Shown here: positions 31,054 through 42,900 of the stretch, one piece after another | Position numbering within the stretch: position 1 is the stretch's first letter | Layout: the number at the start of each line of letters is the position of its first letter | Assembly: GCA_023525715.1 (NCBI GenBank) | Contig: CM042010.1 | Location: forward strand, 69,094,894 to 69,158,893 | Origin: Cichorium intybus | Taxonomy: Eukaryota > Streptophyta > Magnoliopsida > Asterales > Asteraceae | DNA length: 64,000 nucleotides | Direction of reading: 5' to 3' | Notes under the pieces: generated by a model | Seen by the model: only the letters and a program-made list of their open reading frames with translations | Database searches by the model: none | Told to the model about the DNA's origin: nothing | Program-made: the position numbers and the translations under genes

Positions 31054-33539
31054 TGGACTCGTGATATTTCCTTACATTTGTCAATCTGCATCGGTTGTCA
31101 CACCCCCAAACCAGGATGGCGGAAACGTCTCGGGATGGATGACTTCATGAACAGTATCACAACAATATTGTATAATAGTGATCAAGCTAACAAATCCATC
31201 ATATATGTAATTGTAATTGTTACATGAGTTCAAAAGATTATATGTTTCAAATACAATTACAATATGATATCAAAAATACATAGTATGATGCCGTAGCGAC
31301 CTATCGTCAAAAGATTGTAGTTACCTGATTTATCAATATCCTGAGAATACAAATAGCTTGAAAGAGTGTCAACAATTAAGTTGGTGAGTTCATAAGAGTT
31401 TTGTATGAGAAAAATTCATTTCTTTGTAAAATATAGTATTGTAACCCAGAAAATCCAATATTTTCTTATAAAAGTGTTGTAGTCTTAAAAACTCAAAAAC
31501 CAAAAATGTATAAGTATTACTATACTTAAAAATAGTATAACATTGTTTTAATTTAGTATAAAACCATTTAAATGTATGTTCCCACGTAAACTAAATATAT
31601 CGTTGATTTTCCATGTGAGACTCCCTATAACCATACTTTGACCGATGTAGGCCTGTTGCGACGTTCTTCACGTGTCGGAATGTTAGACATTTGTCACCTC
31701 AGACCTGCCGGTCTAGCTGTAGATAACAGCTCAGGTGTGGGTTTGTCAATCTCGTGTAAATCTATACACAAATATCACACTCTCTTACCGAGACTCTGGT
31801 TATAATTCTAGGACTTTAGTATGTGTAATTAAATAAGTACGGTGAAGACCCGTCTCACAAAATTTGTTATCAACTTGTTTATGTTTATTTGTATGTGAAA
31901 ATCTCTTGTATTTGCCATTATCACTTTTCCATGATAACAAAATCGTGTATAATAATTATATACCTTCATATAATATTTGTTTCGTTCTAAGAAGTCATGA
32001 TAGTGTTTGTACTCATAAACTATACCTATTATAGTTTATTTTAACTGTTCCATTGTACATACGTATATACACATACATATAATTTAACTTGTCAAAATGT
32101 TCGTAAAACATCTTTTTAAGTTAATTACCACAAAAATGGTGTAATAACTTAGTTATAACCATTTTTGCTAGAAAATTCATATTCCGTTTTTATTAGTTTT
32201 ATTTTTGTGAATTTTCCTTAGAACTTCTAACATGTTTATGTCCATAGTTTTCATATATTTGTATTTTTACTAAAACAAATCACATAATAATGTTCATAAT
32301 ACTTGGATCTAACATTATTTCAAGTAGAAAATATTTTTACACAAAAACTAGTTAAAAACATGTGTAAATAATCATTTTTATGGTGTAATATTTTATTGTC
32401 CCCCTAAAACTTGAATAAATAAGAAAAAGAGAAGTATCAACTCACTCTTGAAGTGTGATATAACCAAAAACGAGCTTGGTCTTGAGTTTGGGCCTGAACA
32501 ACATTCCGAAATAACGACGTTTTTGAACGGAAACCGATGGTCAACGGCGCCGAACGGTGGCCGGAGGTGGTGGAGGATGGTGGCCGAAAGTGATGTGAGG
32601 TGGTGGTTTGGACGATTTTAGAGAGAAGGAGGAGCATTTGGGAGCTTTCTTATGTTCAAATGAGATGAGATGCATCACATTTAAGAGTTTTGAGAAGCAT
32701 GGTGCATTTCATTGTTTATTAAAAAATCTTGTTGGGCATAATGGCTAGATTGAGAATAGTGATGTGAAGATGTTTGTGTGATGGGTGGGGGATATCTCTG
32801 CCGATTTGGGAGGACGGGGGGGGGGGGGGGGGGGGGGCTGGGGGTGTGGTATTTATAAAATATACATTATTGTTTTATAAAATTGAGTGTTTTTATAAAG
32901 GCGGTAAAACGTTTTGCGTATTTTTATATGTTTTCGCAGATAATATTTTATAAATCAATATTATGTATAAAAATATTAGTAAACATCCATTTGGATTGAT
33001 TCGTAACTCGTTAAGCGAAGATATATGCGTTTAAGCGCGGTATTTTTCCGAATACGCGATATTTGACATTTTACCGGAATATAAATTTGGCTATGAAATT
33101 AAATACTAGACAATATTACGCTTCATAATATGTGTTTCATTATCTCATTTTTTATGTTTAAGACACCACATTTTGTATTTTAGGGTCCAAACCCTGTGTA
33201 CGTTTATTGTTCCCAGCGATTAATTGTTGTAACTTTCACATGCGAACTCCGTTTTCGACGTTCTATATGTCTATGGATTCGTGTTCACGAATACATCTGT
33301 TATGAATATTATTAATACCAAAATAATATTTGTGTGATTATCAAATTTTTACGCTACCGTAGTTTATTATCCGTGTTTATAGTGTATACCCGATAATTGA
33401 TCTGAATTAGCGTACGTAGTATTATAATATCCAATAATACATTGTAAAGGCTATGGAAATTATATTTCAACAAATTGACCTAACGTACGCTTCGATTGAC
33501 TTAGGTTGACTTTTGTTGACCAAATTTATAGTTGTCACA
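31054..33539 (-). repeat. G2 5' LTR
   Basis: About 2.49 kb, from TGGACTCG next to the PBS to GTTGTCACA at the outer end. An alternative inner edge is TGTCACACCCCC at 31096; the truncated partner LTR cannot settle it. It contains a 22-base G run (32816-32837), which the partner LTR has as seven. Confidence 0.8.
32816..32837 (+). repeat. 22-base G homopolymer in G2 5' LTR
   Basis: An uninterrupted G run flanked by further G-rich words (GATTTGGGAGGAC before, CTGGGGGTGTGG after). The equivalent stretch in the other LTR is GGGAGGGGGGGTGGGATGGGG. Such tracts can form G-quadruplexes and slip in replication; the exact count may also be affected by sequencing. Confidence 0.8.
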
Positions 33540-33723
33540 TCAGTCCGGCCAACCGATGCGAGAAACTTCCTTGGCCGAGAAGAAGTATCCAACCTAAGCG
33601 CATACACAAACAACACTGGTTGGTCTCGTATCTATTTTCTATTTGCTTCGGCTCACTGGTCTTCTTTGGTTCTCCTGGATATACTTGGTTCAGAAATTCA
33701 GATTCGACTACACATACTTAACA
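33540..33723 (-). repeat. C3 copia LTR remnant, truncated by G2
   Basis: Ends ACACATACTTAACA and is followed by ATCTTCCACTTAG, which reads on the minus strand as a purine tract just before an LTR start (TGTTAAGTATG). The left part is cut by G2. It is assigned by layout. Confidence 0.55.
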
Positions 33724-33855
33724 ATCTTCCACTTAGAATCAGAACTTGATACTTCTTCCACCCAAGTTGTAACACGTGTTATCTCTCTCTAGCCCTCGTC
33801 TTCCCCTACTTATGCAGAAGACCAGTTGAAGCCATACATAACATCAACTTCTCTA

Positions 33856-34460
33856 CTAAAACCACATTGGCAAATATATTTGTAGGGTTCTTTGCTCTAA
33901 GAATTGTCTATAAGTTAAGAGTACTTCGATAATTAACTCCCGAATGAAATGGTATCTCATTTTAATGTGTTTCGTCTTGCTATGAAACACTAAATTATTT
34001 GTAAGGTGTATATCACTCTGGTTATCACAATATAGCATGCAATCCTCCTCTTTCAAGCCCAACTATGATATGAAGTTCTTCAACCATGCAAGCTCTTTGC
34101 TGGCTACGATCAAGCCATATACTCGGCTTCGGTGGTTGAAAGAGCAACACTATTTTGTGGCCTTGACATCAAACTGATTGTTGTTCCTCCAATTTGTGAA
34201 CATGTAACTTGTAGTGCTCTTGCTTGAATCTACACAACCCCCAAGTCTACATCGGCAAAACCTTACAGGAAGACCTTCTGGATTTTGAAACTTAAGCATG
34301 CGTATGGGTTCCCTTCAAGTAGCTAAGTAGCCACTTTACTCCATCATAATGCTCCTTCCCCAGATTTGACATAAACCTACTGACTACTCTCACTACATGA
34401 ACCCAAACTCAAAGGAGGACCATAAGCTCGAGGCAATCCCTAGTCTAGTGCACACCATTG
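33856..34460 (-). pseudogene. pol: C3 RT end and RNase H remnant
   Basis: A 68-codon stretch (34062-33856) contains the RNase H motif LYCDNQSDIHLTNN and HSKTKHIKMRYHFIREL, diagnostic of Ty1/copia. Further right, broken frames resemble the MYAMVCTR...DIA and WLLRYLKGT-type region between RT and RNase H. The right edge is cut within the MYAMV codons by C2. Confidence 0.8.
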
Positions 34461-34465
34461 CGTAC
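34461..34465. other. Target-site duplication of C2, left copy (CGTAC)
   Basis: CGTAC is repeated at 41778-41782. Removing C2 and one copy restores C3 codons (ATG TAC GCA ATG GTG on the minus strand), an independent check on both edges. Confidence 0.93.
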
Positions 34466-35239
34466 TATTAGGATTTGATCACATAAACACATAAACACAT
34501 GTAGCGGAAGACTAACAAGATCAAATCAAAGATTATCCATGAACGAAGTTTAGAATCATACAGTTCATATCAATTATAGCAACTAAAAAACATAAACATA
34601 ATGTACCTCAGGTTTATCTCTTTCTTTAAATCTGAGGAACAACATCTTGTATTGGATGAACAGGATCCAAAGTAGAATCCCTCTAGTGACTCATACCCAA
34701 GAACACCAAAAGAACAACAGACAGAACGTCTTCTATGTTGAAGAACAAGATCTAGAACCCTTGTAGGGTTAAGGAAATCGCCAAAACCCATAGAAAGGGA
34801 GAGGATAAGGAATTGGCGGCTCATAGGAGGCCAATGGGATGATTAGGGTTTGACACCAAGGCCTCTATTTATAATAAAGGGCTCTTAGGGTTCCAAACTT
34901 GAGGAGCCTTTTAGCGGCCGCACCCCCTGGACTTATAACTATTAATTAACTCTTTAATTAATTACAATTCAATCCCTTGTAATTTAATTTCTCCAACTTA
35001 ACTTGTTAATTAATTACCAATTAATTTCTAATTAATTTATCATGTCTTTGATAAATTAATAAACTAATTTCTAATTTAGTTTCTGATTAATTTATTTATC
35101 AATAAATTAATAAACTAATTTTTCTTTTTTCCTTTTCTGCTACTGTTTATTTACTGGGTTGTGAAGGCAACCAAAAAGGGCTCTGCTATTTATTAGAAAT
35201 ATTACCACAAGTTGATGACCTTGGACATTTATTCCAACA
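34466..35239 (-). repeat. C2 3' LTR
   Basis: From TATTAGGATTTGATCAC to ACATTTATTCCAACA. It matches 41006-41777 closely: GGAAGACTAACA, GGAGCCTTTTRGCGGCCGCACC, TTAATTAATTAC and AGGGCAACC words in order. Confidence 0.93.
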
Positions 35240-35254
35240 GTCTCCCACTTGGAC
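35240..35254 (-). other. C2 polypurine tract
   Basis: GTCTCCCACTTGGAC on the plus strand reads GTCCAAGTGGGAGAC towards the LTR, a typical copia polypurine tract immediately at the LTR edge. Confidence 0.85.
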
Positions 35255-37057
35255 TAGTTGTCAACTTTGTGTGGTCTGAATATTATATGATAATTAGAGA
35301 GTGTGTCATCCAATGCAACTGCTGAACTCTGATCAAAGAAAATAGACGACTCCTAAATAAATGATCAAATATTCCTCCGTCTTCTAGATATCGTAATGAA
35401 CATGAGCCATGGATAAGGTCAAGCCCAAAAGTTTAAAATTCTATTTCCCGATGGATATTTATGATGACTTTGTCAAACCACTGATTGAACACATCATCTA
35501 AGTCTGGGTTTAGCCAAACACTTAATGTCAACATTAAATCATGGAGGGGCCCACATATATTCCTTCTCCTTTTTAAGGAAGAAGGAACAAATAAACTCTA
35601 ACTAAATAGTTTTTGTCTCTTTCATCATGTCATACACGGACATACCCTTTATAACTACCAGTTACGGACAACGTTTGAGTAGGCCAATGCATAACAGAAT
35701 CATAGCGCGAATCCTCATGCATCTCGGTTTGAAGAATAAAATATATTATCACCTCCGAATTACTTGTGACTTAATCCATGAAGTAATCTCTGAAGTAATC
35801 TCTGAGTGTGGGTTGTTCAAATACTTGAATCTCTACCAGCTACTCATGAGAGCTAGTCGTAATCACCATGCTATGTCTAATCTCTATAGACAATCTACTA
35901 ACACTCCATGACAGTCTTAAATAACTACTTGCTTCCAAGAGTACGATCGAATGTGGAGGGTTGAGTAAATTAATACTCGGCAAGGGAGTTCTAAACATGC
36001 TAAAGTGAAACACACTATTAATGTAAATGAAAATGGCAGCCCAGCTCATTATCATGTCTCAACATGATAATCACCAAATCACATAAAATTTAATACTGCT
36101 ATATGTTTCAGGTTATCAAACTAACAGCTAAAATACTTAAGTCATATAAACTTAACGCATATGGACCTTAGTATGACCTGCATGCTTGGTTCGCATCAAT
36201 GTCTCCGTGAAACGTTCAGCCGTATATTCTTCCGATGATGCCCTATTCACTATGATATCTTAACTTGGTTTCTAAACACAATAGCATTCCCTGAGTATAC
36301 GCTTTGATGCCCCATGGTCCTGGGTTCCTTAGTCAAGGTGACTGCACCTTCGGTAAGAAGATTTCAAGGAGATCATTGATGTTGAGGACAACACCAATAT
36401 TACCAGTTATATCTTTCAACCATGTAGTCTCCTATACTAGCTGATATACATTTTAACTCGGAACATTTCCATGTTATTACTCCTCTTTTAACAGGAACAC
36501 TTATCTTGATTGTGACCAAGAGTCATTTATGGCATTACAATGACCAGTTACTCTTAGCTCCTCCTTTCTTTTCCTATATGAATCAATAAAGCATTTCTTG
36601 TTCTCTTAGATACTCTAAGAATGTCCTTCACTGTTTCCATTGACTTTTTCCAGGGTTGTCCCGAAATCTACTCAGTATGCTCCAAGCATACGGGATATCA
36701 GGTCCAGTACATGTCGTGGCATACATGATCGATCCTATAGCATAAACATATGGGACTCGACTCATCTTGTCCAGATCCTTTCTAGTACCGGGTCATTGAT
36801 TCTTCAATCAATTTTATGCCATGGCCGGAAACCCTTTCCTTAGAGTCACACATCTCGAATTTCTTCAAGATCGTACTCAAATATGTATTTTGGCTAAATC
36901 CTTAATCCACATATGTATATTGTATCTCCTAGATTCTTTATAGCGAAACGTTTCCAAAGCCAAGTCATTACCATTTGAAACATTGGAAAATCGTTTCCTA
37001 TAAGCAGTATGTCATTGACATACATCATTAGGCAGACTATAATAGTACTCCTACTAG
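35255..37057 (-). pseudogene. pol: C2 pol 3' remnant (RT end, RNase H), decayed
   Basis: No frame above about 95 codons. Near 36690-36740 the minus strand still resembles the MYA..CTRPDI region between RT and RNase H. The rest is assigned by position between the RT remnant and the polypurine tract. I see no other feature in this stretch. Confidence 0.55.
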
Positions 37058-37450
37058 TTATGACTGCAATGATTCCTTGGTGCGAGATGCTTGTTTGATT
37101 CCATAGATGAATCTTTCAAGCTTTGTACACTCTATTTGGATATTTGGCATGTTCAAAACCCTACTGGTTGTGCCATAAGCACAACTCTTTTGGTTTCCAT
37201 TAAAGAAAGCGGTTCTAAAACATCCACTTTGCCATGTCACATAAAATGTACATGTGGCAAATAATATCCTAACTGACTCTTTCTCAGCTATTGATGAGAG
37301 TGTCTTTCTCGGAATCACTTTCTCGAGTCTGAGTATAGCCCTACTCAACCAGTCTTGCTTTGAATGTGTATACATTCCTATCCATGTTGTTCTTCTTTTG
37401 AAGATCCAATTACTCCCACTGGTTTTTAGGTTAGGTGTAAGATTAACCAA
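37058..37450 (-). pseudogene. pol: C2 reverse transcriptase N-terminal remnant
   Basis: A 130-codon stretch with copia RT landmarks: GSNWIFKRRTTW near residue 12, a degraded AF.NGN motif (TAFFNGNQK) near 80 and KLERFIYGIKQASR near the end. The conserved VARLVAKG-type stretch is scrambled. The YVDD region is not readable downstream. The protein would be inactive. Confidence 0.8.
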
Positions 37451-39075
37451 ATTAAAACATGGACTGAATCTTGCTTTGTATATCCTCTTTTATTTGGCAG
37501 CTACTGGGCTCATCAATGCTTCCATGTAGTTGGATAACTCATCCTTACCAACCAGTGTTTTACCACTAATCAGTATGTCATTCTTTATAATATGGAAAGC
37601 ATAAAACTCAGGAGAGTGACTAACTCTACCGGACTTGTGGAGAGGAGGTGGAGATATGTCAGTTTCCTCAGCAGGAATCTCATCCTCTAGTTTAGTACTA
37701 GTGTTAACTGAAGGATCTTGATTGCTTGACTCTTGAATCTCTTCAAGATCAATCTTACTCCACTAGCTTCTTTAGATATGAGCTCTTTCCAAAAAGACTC
37801 TCCTTCGAGCCACAAACAATTTTTCTCAGAAGGCTTGCTAAAACAATTATCCAAAGGACTTGCATGGTTAACCGATGAAATGAAACTTCTCTAATCAGGT
37901 TTCAAGCTTGTCATAAGCTTCGTGATAACCCATGATTTTCTATATGCTAGTGAGGGATGAACCTCACTTCACATTTTATAGAATGTCTTTGGAACCTACT
38001 TAATTGGATACGAGGTTTAAGATATGGGTTGTTTTTATAGGTATAACCCTTTGAAACTGATTGGAAGTGTAGTTTGATACATCATGGACCGAACTATTTC
38101 AAACAATGTTCGATTTCTCTTTTCATGCATACTATTTTTGCAACAGTGTTCTGAAAGAAAACAACATGTGAAACCGTTTCACCAATTCCTAAGATGTTCG
38201 TAGAAAATGATACTCAGATATTCTGGCCCAGTTGATTCTTTACTTTGTTTCGAAACTCTTTGAATACTTCAAAGATTCTAGCTTATGTTTAATCATATAA
38301 ACAGATTCGTATTTACTGAAATCATTAGTAAACGTAACAAAGTATTGCTCATCATGTCTTGTGGTAGATTTGAACGATCTACAAACATCTGTGTGGATTA
38401 GTTCCAACAAATCCTTTGCCTCTTTCACAGTTTCATGTGAATGACATTCTTGTCATCTTCCAAGTAAGCAAGATTTGCATACATCATTTTACTCTAAGTC
38501 AAATGATTCCAAGATCCTATCCACTTGGAGCTTGGTGATGCAATTTTTATTTAATGGACAATGTGACAATACCACAAGGATGAATCAACATTTAAGATTA
38601 TATTGTTACTACAATTAACATATTCATTTAAGCCATTGTAAGGATAAATGTTGAAATAAAACAACCATGTTTATAATGAAAAATCCCAATTTTTATTATC
38701 AAAAGAAAAGTACAAAAATACCCTTTAAAAATGCGTAATATGAAACAATGTTATGTGCCAATTCTGGTGAGTAGCAAAAATCCAATAATCTAATTAAACA
38801 CCACTAATTAGCATGAGCTTGTAATTTCCGATCCTTGTAACAACAACAAAGCTTATGTATATCATTATCAGATCAAGCCCCTATGCTTCAACTTCTTACT
38901 TTCACTTAGTCCCCGTATACAACGTAGATGTGATGAACACATCTTGTATCAAGGATTAAAGAATGAGAAGTTGATATAATATGGAGATCAGATATACCTG
39001 ATGTGTCAAAATACTTTACCTTGATCTTCTTCAGATCCTTCAGGTATGTTGGCCAACTATGTTTCCAATGTCCCT
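37451..39075 (-). pseudogene. pol: C2 protease-integrase remnant
   Basis: Mostly unreadable. A 62-codon stretch at 38428-38240 keeps the first integrase core motif: LLELIHTDVCRSF, then YFVTFTNDFSKYESVYMIKHK. Here the D of HTDV and the D of TNDFS match the copia pattern. Just left of gag a decayed zinc-knuckle-like segment is visible. The other catalytic residues were not found. Confidence 0.7.
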
Positions 39076-39686
39076 TCAGCTGTCAGTACTAACATATGGC
39101 CTCATTCGGGTCACTGTGGGTGCTATGTCAGAATCAGCCTTTCTCTTAAAACATTGGTCAGGCCGTCCAACCTTAGCCCTTCCTTTTCCTTTGGGATGAG
39201 AAACTTTCTTCTTCACAGCATCATCATGATGAGTAGCCAAGACAGGAGCGGTGGAATCCAAGCTACGATGTTGCGTTAAACTAGCCTCAGCGGTTGTTAG
39301 CAAATCGTGCAGTTTAATCAATTTTATGTCCATATGGTTTTTATCACAGTTCATAAAGACCTCATGATATGAATTATAAAGCGAGTTAAGCACCACATCT
39401 GTGGGTAACTCCTTTGGAAATGGACACCAAGATTATCCAATCTGTTTATGTATGATTTCATCTTATGAACATGCGTACACACAGACGTTCCTTCTTCTAG
39501 TTTATATGACCTACAGGATTTAACGATATTGAATCGTTGCCGCCTTTCTTGTACCTCGACACTCTTGAAATATTTCTTGAGTTTGGAGGACACGTCAGCA
39601 AACGTCAAGCTATCGATCTCACTAGATCGGGATTGTAGTGGAGGAAGAGGAGGAATATGAGGAAGGTTTGTGTTTAGATTTGACAT
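39076..39686 (-). pseudogene. gag: C2 gag
   Basis: Two overlapping stretches. The first (39686-39351) starts MSNLNTNLPHIPPLPPLQ and holds the UBN2-type gag signature EGTSVCTHVHKMKSYINRL. After a frameshift near 39400 the second continues VLNSLYNSYHEVFMNC, then a basic KGKGRAK segment and CFKRKAD, the ruin of a zinc knuckle. It is capsid-like and non-functional. Confidence 0.85.
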
Positions 39687-40390
39687 CTATAAAACAAAGG
39701 TTTTTATTTAATTACTTTAAGTTTTAATCCTATAAACAATTAGCCGATTTATTTACTAAGGCTAGGATCCAAGATTTCCCAGTTGTGATGTGAAGAGGGA
39801 TGTCTTAATCACACTACAATGGTCATCAAGGTAAACAAAAACTCTTTGACAGTTTCATTTAGTATGAAACTCCTAGATCTGTGAGATTAACTGACTACAG
39901 TCAATGGCATGTTAATCTCGTTTTTGGTTATCTCAAATTCATGACAGGGATGTCGTGGATCATGAATAAGATGGTGAATTGACCATGCAGAACCCGCGTG
40001 ATGCCCGGCTTAAGATACGCTTGAAAATCGCGAGTGCCACATCAACTATGACCTTATCTGAGGTGTCGATTAACCACACAGCTTCGCCAGCAGATCGTAA
40101 AGAGAATGTTCATTTCTCATGGATAACACATAGTTCACATTTTTATAATTAAAACGAGACTTTTGTTTTAATACTTTAAGTTAATACTTTTAACTTATAA
40201 AAATTGCCCGATCAAACCCTTTCGATAACTCCACATGGTAAAAGTGCTGGGCGATGAGGGTGGTAGGCAATGAATGCCATTTAAAACACAATCTCATTTG
40301 GGTCTATAAGAACCCTCCTTCAAACCACGTACACAATTTATAATGGGTGAGCCTAGTCATCGTTTAACCAATGTTTTTATTTTAATTTAT

Positions 40391-40471
<81 letters not shown>

Positions 40472-40992
40472 TATTCTCTAAATATATATAAATGTATTTT
40501 AAACAATTTAAAATATTTCATTTAATTAATTTAGTTGATATTAATTAACAATTAATTAAATAAAAATTTTAAAAATATTTCGTTTATTAATAAATTCAAT
40601 TAATACCTTTTAACAATTAATTATAACTAAATAAATCCTATTGGAATAATCAAATTAAGGTAATAGTCAAATAAGGCAAGCTAGCAAAAAGCCAACTATG
40701 AAAACTTGTAAGGCAAGTAAGGGTTAGGAAACAATGGCCGCCAAGGGGAAGGAAACCCTTCCCAAACCCTCAAAATTTCGAAATCCTCATGGAGGCACAA
40801 GAAACCAGCTAAATTTTGATAATCATCAAGTATGCATATGAACATTTAAGTTTCTAGCATAAACCCTAAGATCATAACATGTTAAATCAAATAAATTCTA
40901 GCATAACCATATGCAATTTTTGACTTCTAACAGCATGCAAGAAATCATATTTAGCAGTTTAAGATCAAAGTGCAAATAACATATGAATAGAG
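39687..40992 (-). other. C2 5' leader
   Basis: Untranslated stretch homologous in parts to the C1 leader (GGCTAGGATCC, GTGAAGAGGGATG, CCTAGATCTGTGAGATT). It includes a TA microsatellite at 40396-40468 and a degraded copy of the C1 27-bp motif near 40058. Confidence 0.7.
40396..40468. repeat. (TA)n microsatellite in C2 leader
   Basis: About 36 TA units without interruption, ending in TATAGATATTC. A 60-codon Ile-Tyr repeat frame across it is an artefact of the repeat. Confidence 0.95.
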
Positions 40993-41004
40993 GCTCTGAT
41001 ACCA
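40993..41004 (-). other. C2 primer binding site (tRNA-iMet)
   Basis: GCTCTGATACCA on the plus strand (TGGTATCAGAGC on the element's strand), one base from the LTR. Confidence 0.93.
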
Positions 41005-41005
41005 T

Positions 41006-41777
41006 TGTTCGTATTCGATCACATAAACACATGCAGCAGAAGACTAACACGAACAAATCACAAATTATCCATGAATAGAGTTCAGGATCATGCAGTTCAT
41101 ATCAGTTATAGCAACTTAAAAACATAAACAGAATGTACCTCAGGTTTATCTCATTCTTTGAATCTGATGAACAACATCTTGCATTGGATGAACATGACCT
41201 AAAGTAGAATCCCTCTAGTGACTCATACAGTCATACCCAAGAACACCAAAAGAACAAACAGACAGAACTCCTTCTTGGTTGAAGAACAAGATCCAAAACC
41301 CTTGAAGAGTTAAGGAAATCGCCAAAACCGATAGAAGAGGAGAGCAAAACGAATTGGTGGCTCATAGGAGGCCAATGGGACGATTAAGGTTTGATCCCAA
41401 GGCCTCTATTTATACTAGATGGCTCCTAGGGTTCCACACTTGAGGAGCCTTTTGGCGGCCGCACCCCTAGACTTGTAACTATTAAATAACTCTTTAATTA
41501 ATTACAATCCAATCCCTTGTAATTTAATTTCTCCAATTTAACTTGTTAATTAATTGCCAACTAATTTATAATTAATTTATCATGTCCTTGATAAATTAAT
41601 AAACAAATTTCTGATTTACTTTCTGATTAATTTATTTCTCAATAAATTAATAAACTAATTTTTTTTCCGTTTCTGCTACTGTTTGTTTTTACTGGGTCGT
41701 GAGGGCAACCCAAAAGGACTCCGCTATTTATCAGAAATATGACCCCAAGTTGATAACATTGGACATTTATTCTGACA
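41006..41777 (-). repeat. C2 5' LTR
   Basis: Begins TGTTCGTATTCGATCAC and ends ATTTATTCTGACA. On the element's strand a TATAAATAG box lies at plus coordinates about 41406-41414. It is followed by TSD CGTAC (41778-41782). Confidence 0.93.
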
Positions 41778-41785
41778 CGTACATC

Positions 41786-42508
41786 TGTAAAATCCCAGTT
41801 TTTTAGAGAAAATTTAAAAATTTTAAGAAGCATTTTAATTAAATAATCGACACATTATCCAAAATATCAAAAAACATTTAATATCAAAATAATTCAACCC
41901 ACAACAGAAATCAAAAACTAGATAAAGTCAACTTAAACATAATCCCCAAGGAAGCTGCAGCATTGTGTACATATCTTGCCTTCCCATCCTTTGTACCCAG
42001 AGTGCCTAAAACCAGTGGTTTGAAACGGAAAGGGTAAGCACACAACTTAGTGAATTCAACACAACACGACATATCCATCACACATACACTATCCCTAACA
42101 AAGGCAAACAACACAATAAAGGCACACAACACAACTACAAGGCACACAACACAACTACAAGGTACACAACACATATATGGTACATAGTATAATCACGGCA
42201 CCCAGCTCAGTCATGTCACTCAGCTCAATCATGGCACCCAGCTGAATAATGGTCTGCTTTGTACTCACTTCCACACTTACACACCTACTACACCTTCGCA
42301 TAACCTAGTACTACCCACTTAATCCTAAACAACACACACGAGGTACAACAAATGATGTACAACTTCAATACAGCGTAGTGATGAACTCACCTCAAAACAG
42401 TAGCTGAAGAAATCTGTGTAGCTAATCAACGGATCCCACCAAGCTCCACTCGCACACCTTATAATCATATAATGTATATGTGGGTCCTTGGATCTCACAA
42501 TAACACAA
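41786..42508 (-). mobile_element. Gypsy LTR fragment G3
   Basis: Starts TGTAAAATCCCAG three bases after the C2 TSD and contains GGGTAAGCACACAACTTAGTGA (42028-42049). That is the inverse of the TCACTAAG...GTGCTTACCC word of G1 and G4, so the orientation is minus. Short tandem repeats follow: AAGGCACACAACACAACTAC at 42115-42170 and CACCCAGCTCARTCATG near 42199-42250. No internal gypsy region adjoins. The right limit is set by the next LTR and is uncertain. Confidence 0.6.
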
Positions 42509-42887
42509 TGATATCAATCAATCAATAGGAACACAAGGAGATTAAGCTTGAATACACTCTTGTATTGATCAAGACTAGTACAAAAGCTTGTGTGATTGCC
42601 AAGAACAATTATTCTCTCTCTCTAGGTTAGCACAATTCTCTAGGCAAGCAACCAAACAAATGATGACATAAAAACCTTAAATACCCTATGCCTAAAGACC
42701 TAATGACCTAAGCCCATGAGAACTGATCCACTAGCCCATAAATGGCGTGGACCACAATAACCAAAACCGAACAACCTACTGTTGTTCGGTCCACACCGAT
42801 TTTCCAAATAAAACCCAAACTATAATGTTTTACAATTTTAGTCCCTTATAAATAAAAGATTAAACCAAACTAAAATAATTCCTAACA
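42509..42887 (-). repeat. Sirevirus-type LTR, left end
   Basis: Ends ATAATTCCTAACA and is followed by a strong polypurine tract, so on the minus strand this is a 3' LTR starting TGTTAGGAATTA. The outer limit (TGATATCAATC at 42509) is tentative. It resembles the remnant at 24019-24423, but not the LTR at the other end of this element (55179-55672). Confidence 0.7.
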
Positions 42888-42900
42888 ATCTCCCCCTTGG
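42888..42900 (-). other. Polypurine tract of the Sirevirus-like element
   Basis: ATCTCCCCCTTGG reads CCAAGGGGGAGAT towards the LTR. It is a strong match to Sirevirus tracts. A second tract-like word (TCTCCCCCTC) lies at about 42971. Confidence 0.85.

Larger units (their letters stand above)
24424..33539 (-). mobile_element. Chromovirus G2 (Ty3/gypsy), degenerate, 3' LTR truncated
   Basis: Minus-strand element with right LTR (5'), PBS, gag, protease, RT, RNase H, integrase, chromodomain, polypurine tract and left LTR (3'). The left LTR aligns with the right one only from AACTATACCTATTATAG (24426 and 32018), so its outer part is lost and no TSD can be seen. Protein motifs resemble but differ from G1, so it is a separate family. 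Coding frames are broken and two catalytic sites are altered. It entered the LTR of C3. Confidence 0.9.
33540..34465 (-). mobile_element. Copia remnant C3 (3' end)
   Basis: The 3' end of a minus-strand copia element: truncated LTR, purine tract and the end of pol. It was the target of G2 (left edge) and of C2, whose TSD lies in the C3 codons. Three more C3 bases follow C2 (41783-41785) before gypsy LTR G3 begins, so three insertions converge on C3. Confidence 0.75.
34466..41777 (-). mobile_element. Copia retrotransposon C2, full length but degenerate
   Basis: 7312 bp between CGTAC duplications. From right to left: LTR, PBS, leader with a TA microsatellite, gag, protease/integrase and RT remnants, polypurine tract, LTR. 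LTRs are 774 and 772 bp and clearly alike; the left LTR starts TA instead of TG. The same broad family as C1 by leader, RT and LTR words. Coding parts are short broken frames, so it cannot move by itself. Confidence 0.93.

Noticed and set aside
31054..31095. 42-bp spacer between LTR and PBS in G2, if the LTR began at TGTCACACCCCC
   Set aside because: TG at 31054 directly abuts the PBS and gives an ordinary layout. The truncated partner LTR cannot decide, so I took the simpler edge.
40343..40525. Ile-Tyr repeat frame (also 63078-63284)
   Set aside because: Read-through of TA microsatellites.
41911..42174. 87-codon Cys/Val-rich minus-strand frame resembling a small membrane protein
   Set aside because: It is a translation of the CACAACACAAC tandem repeats in the G3 LTR, with no promoter or homologue seen.
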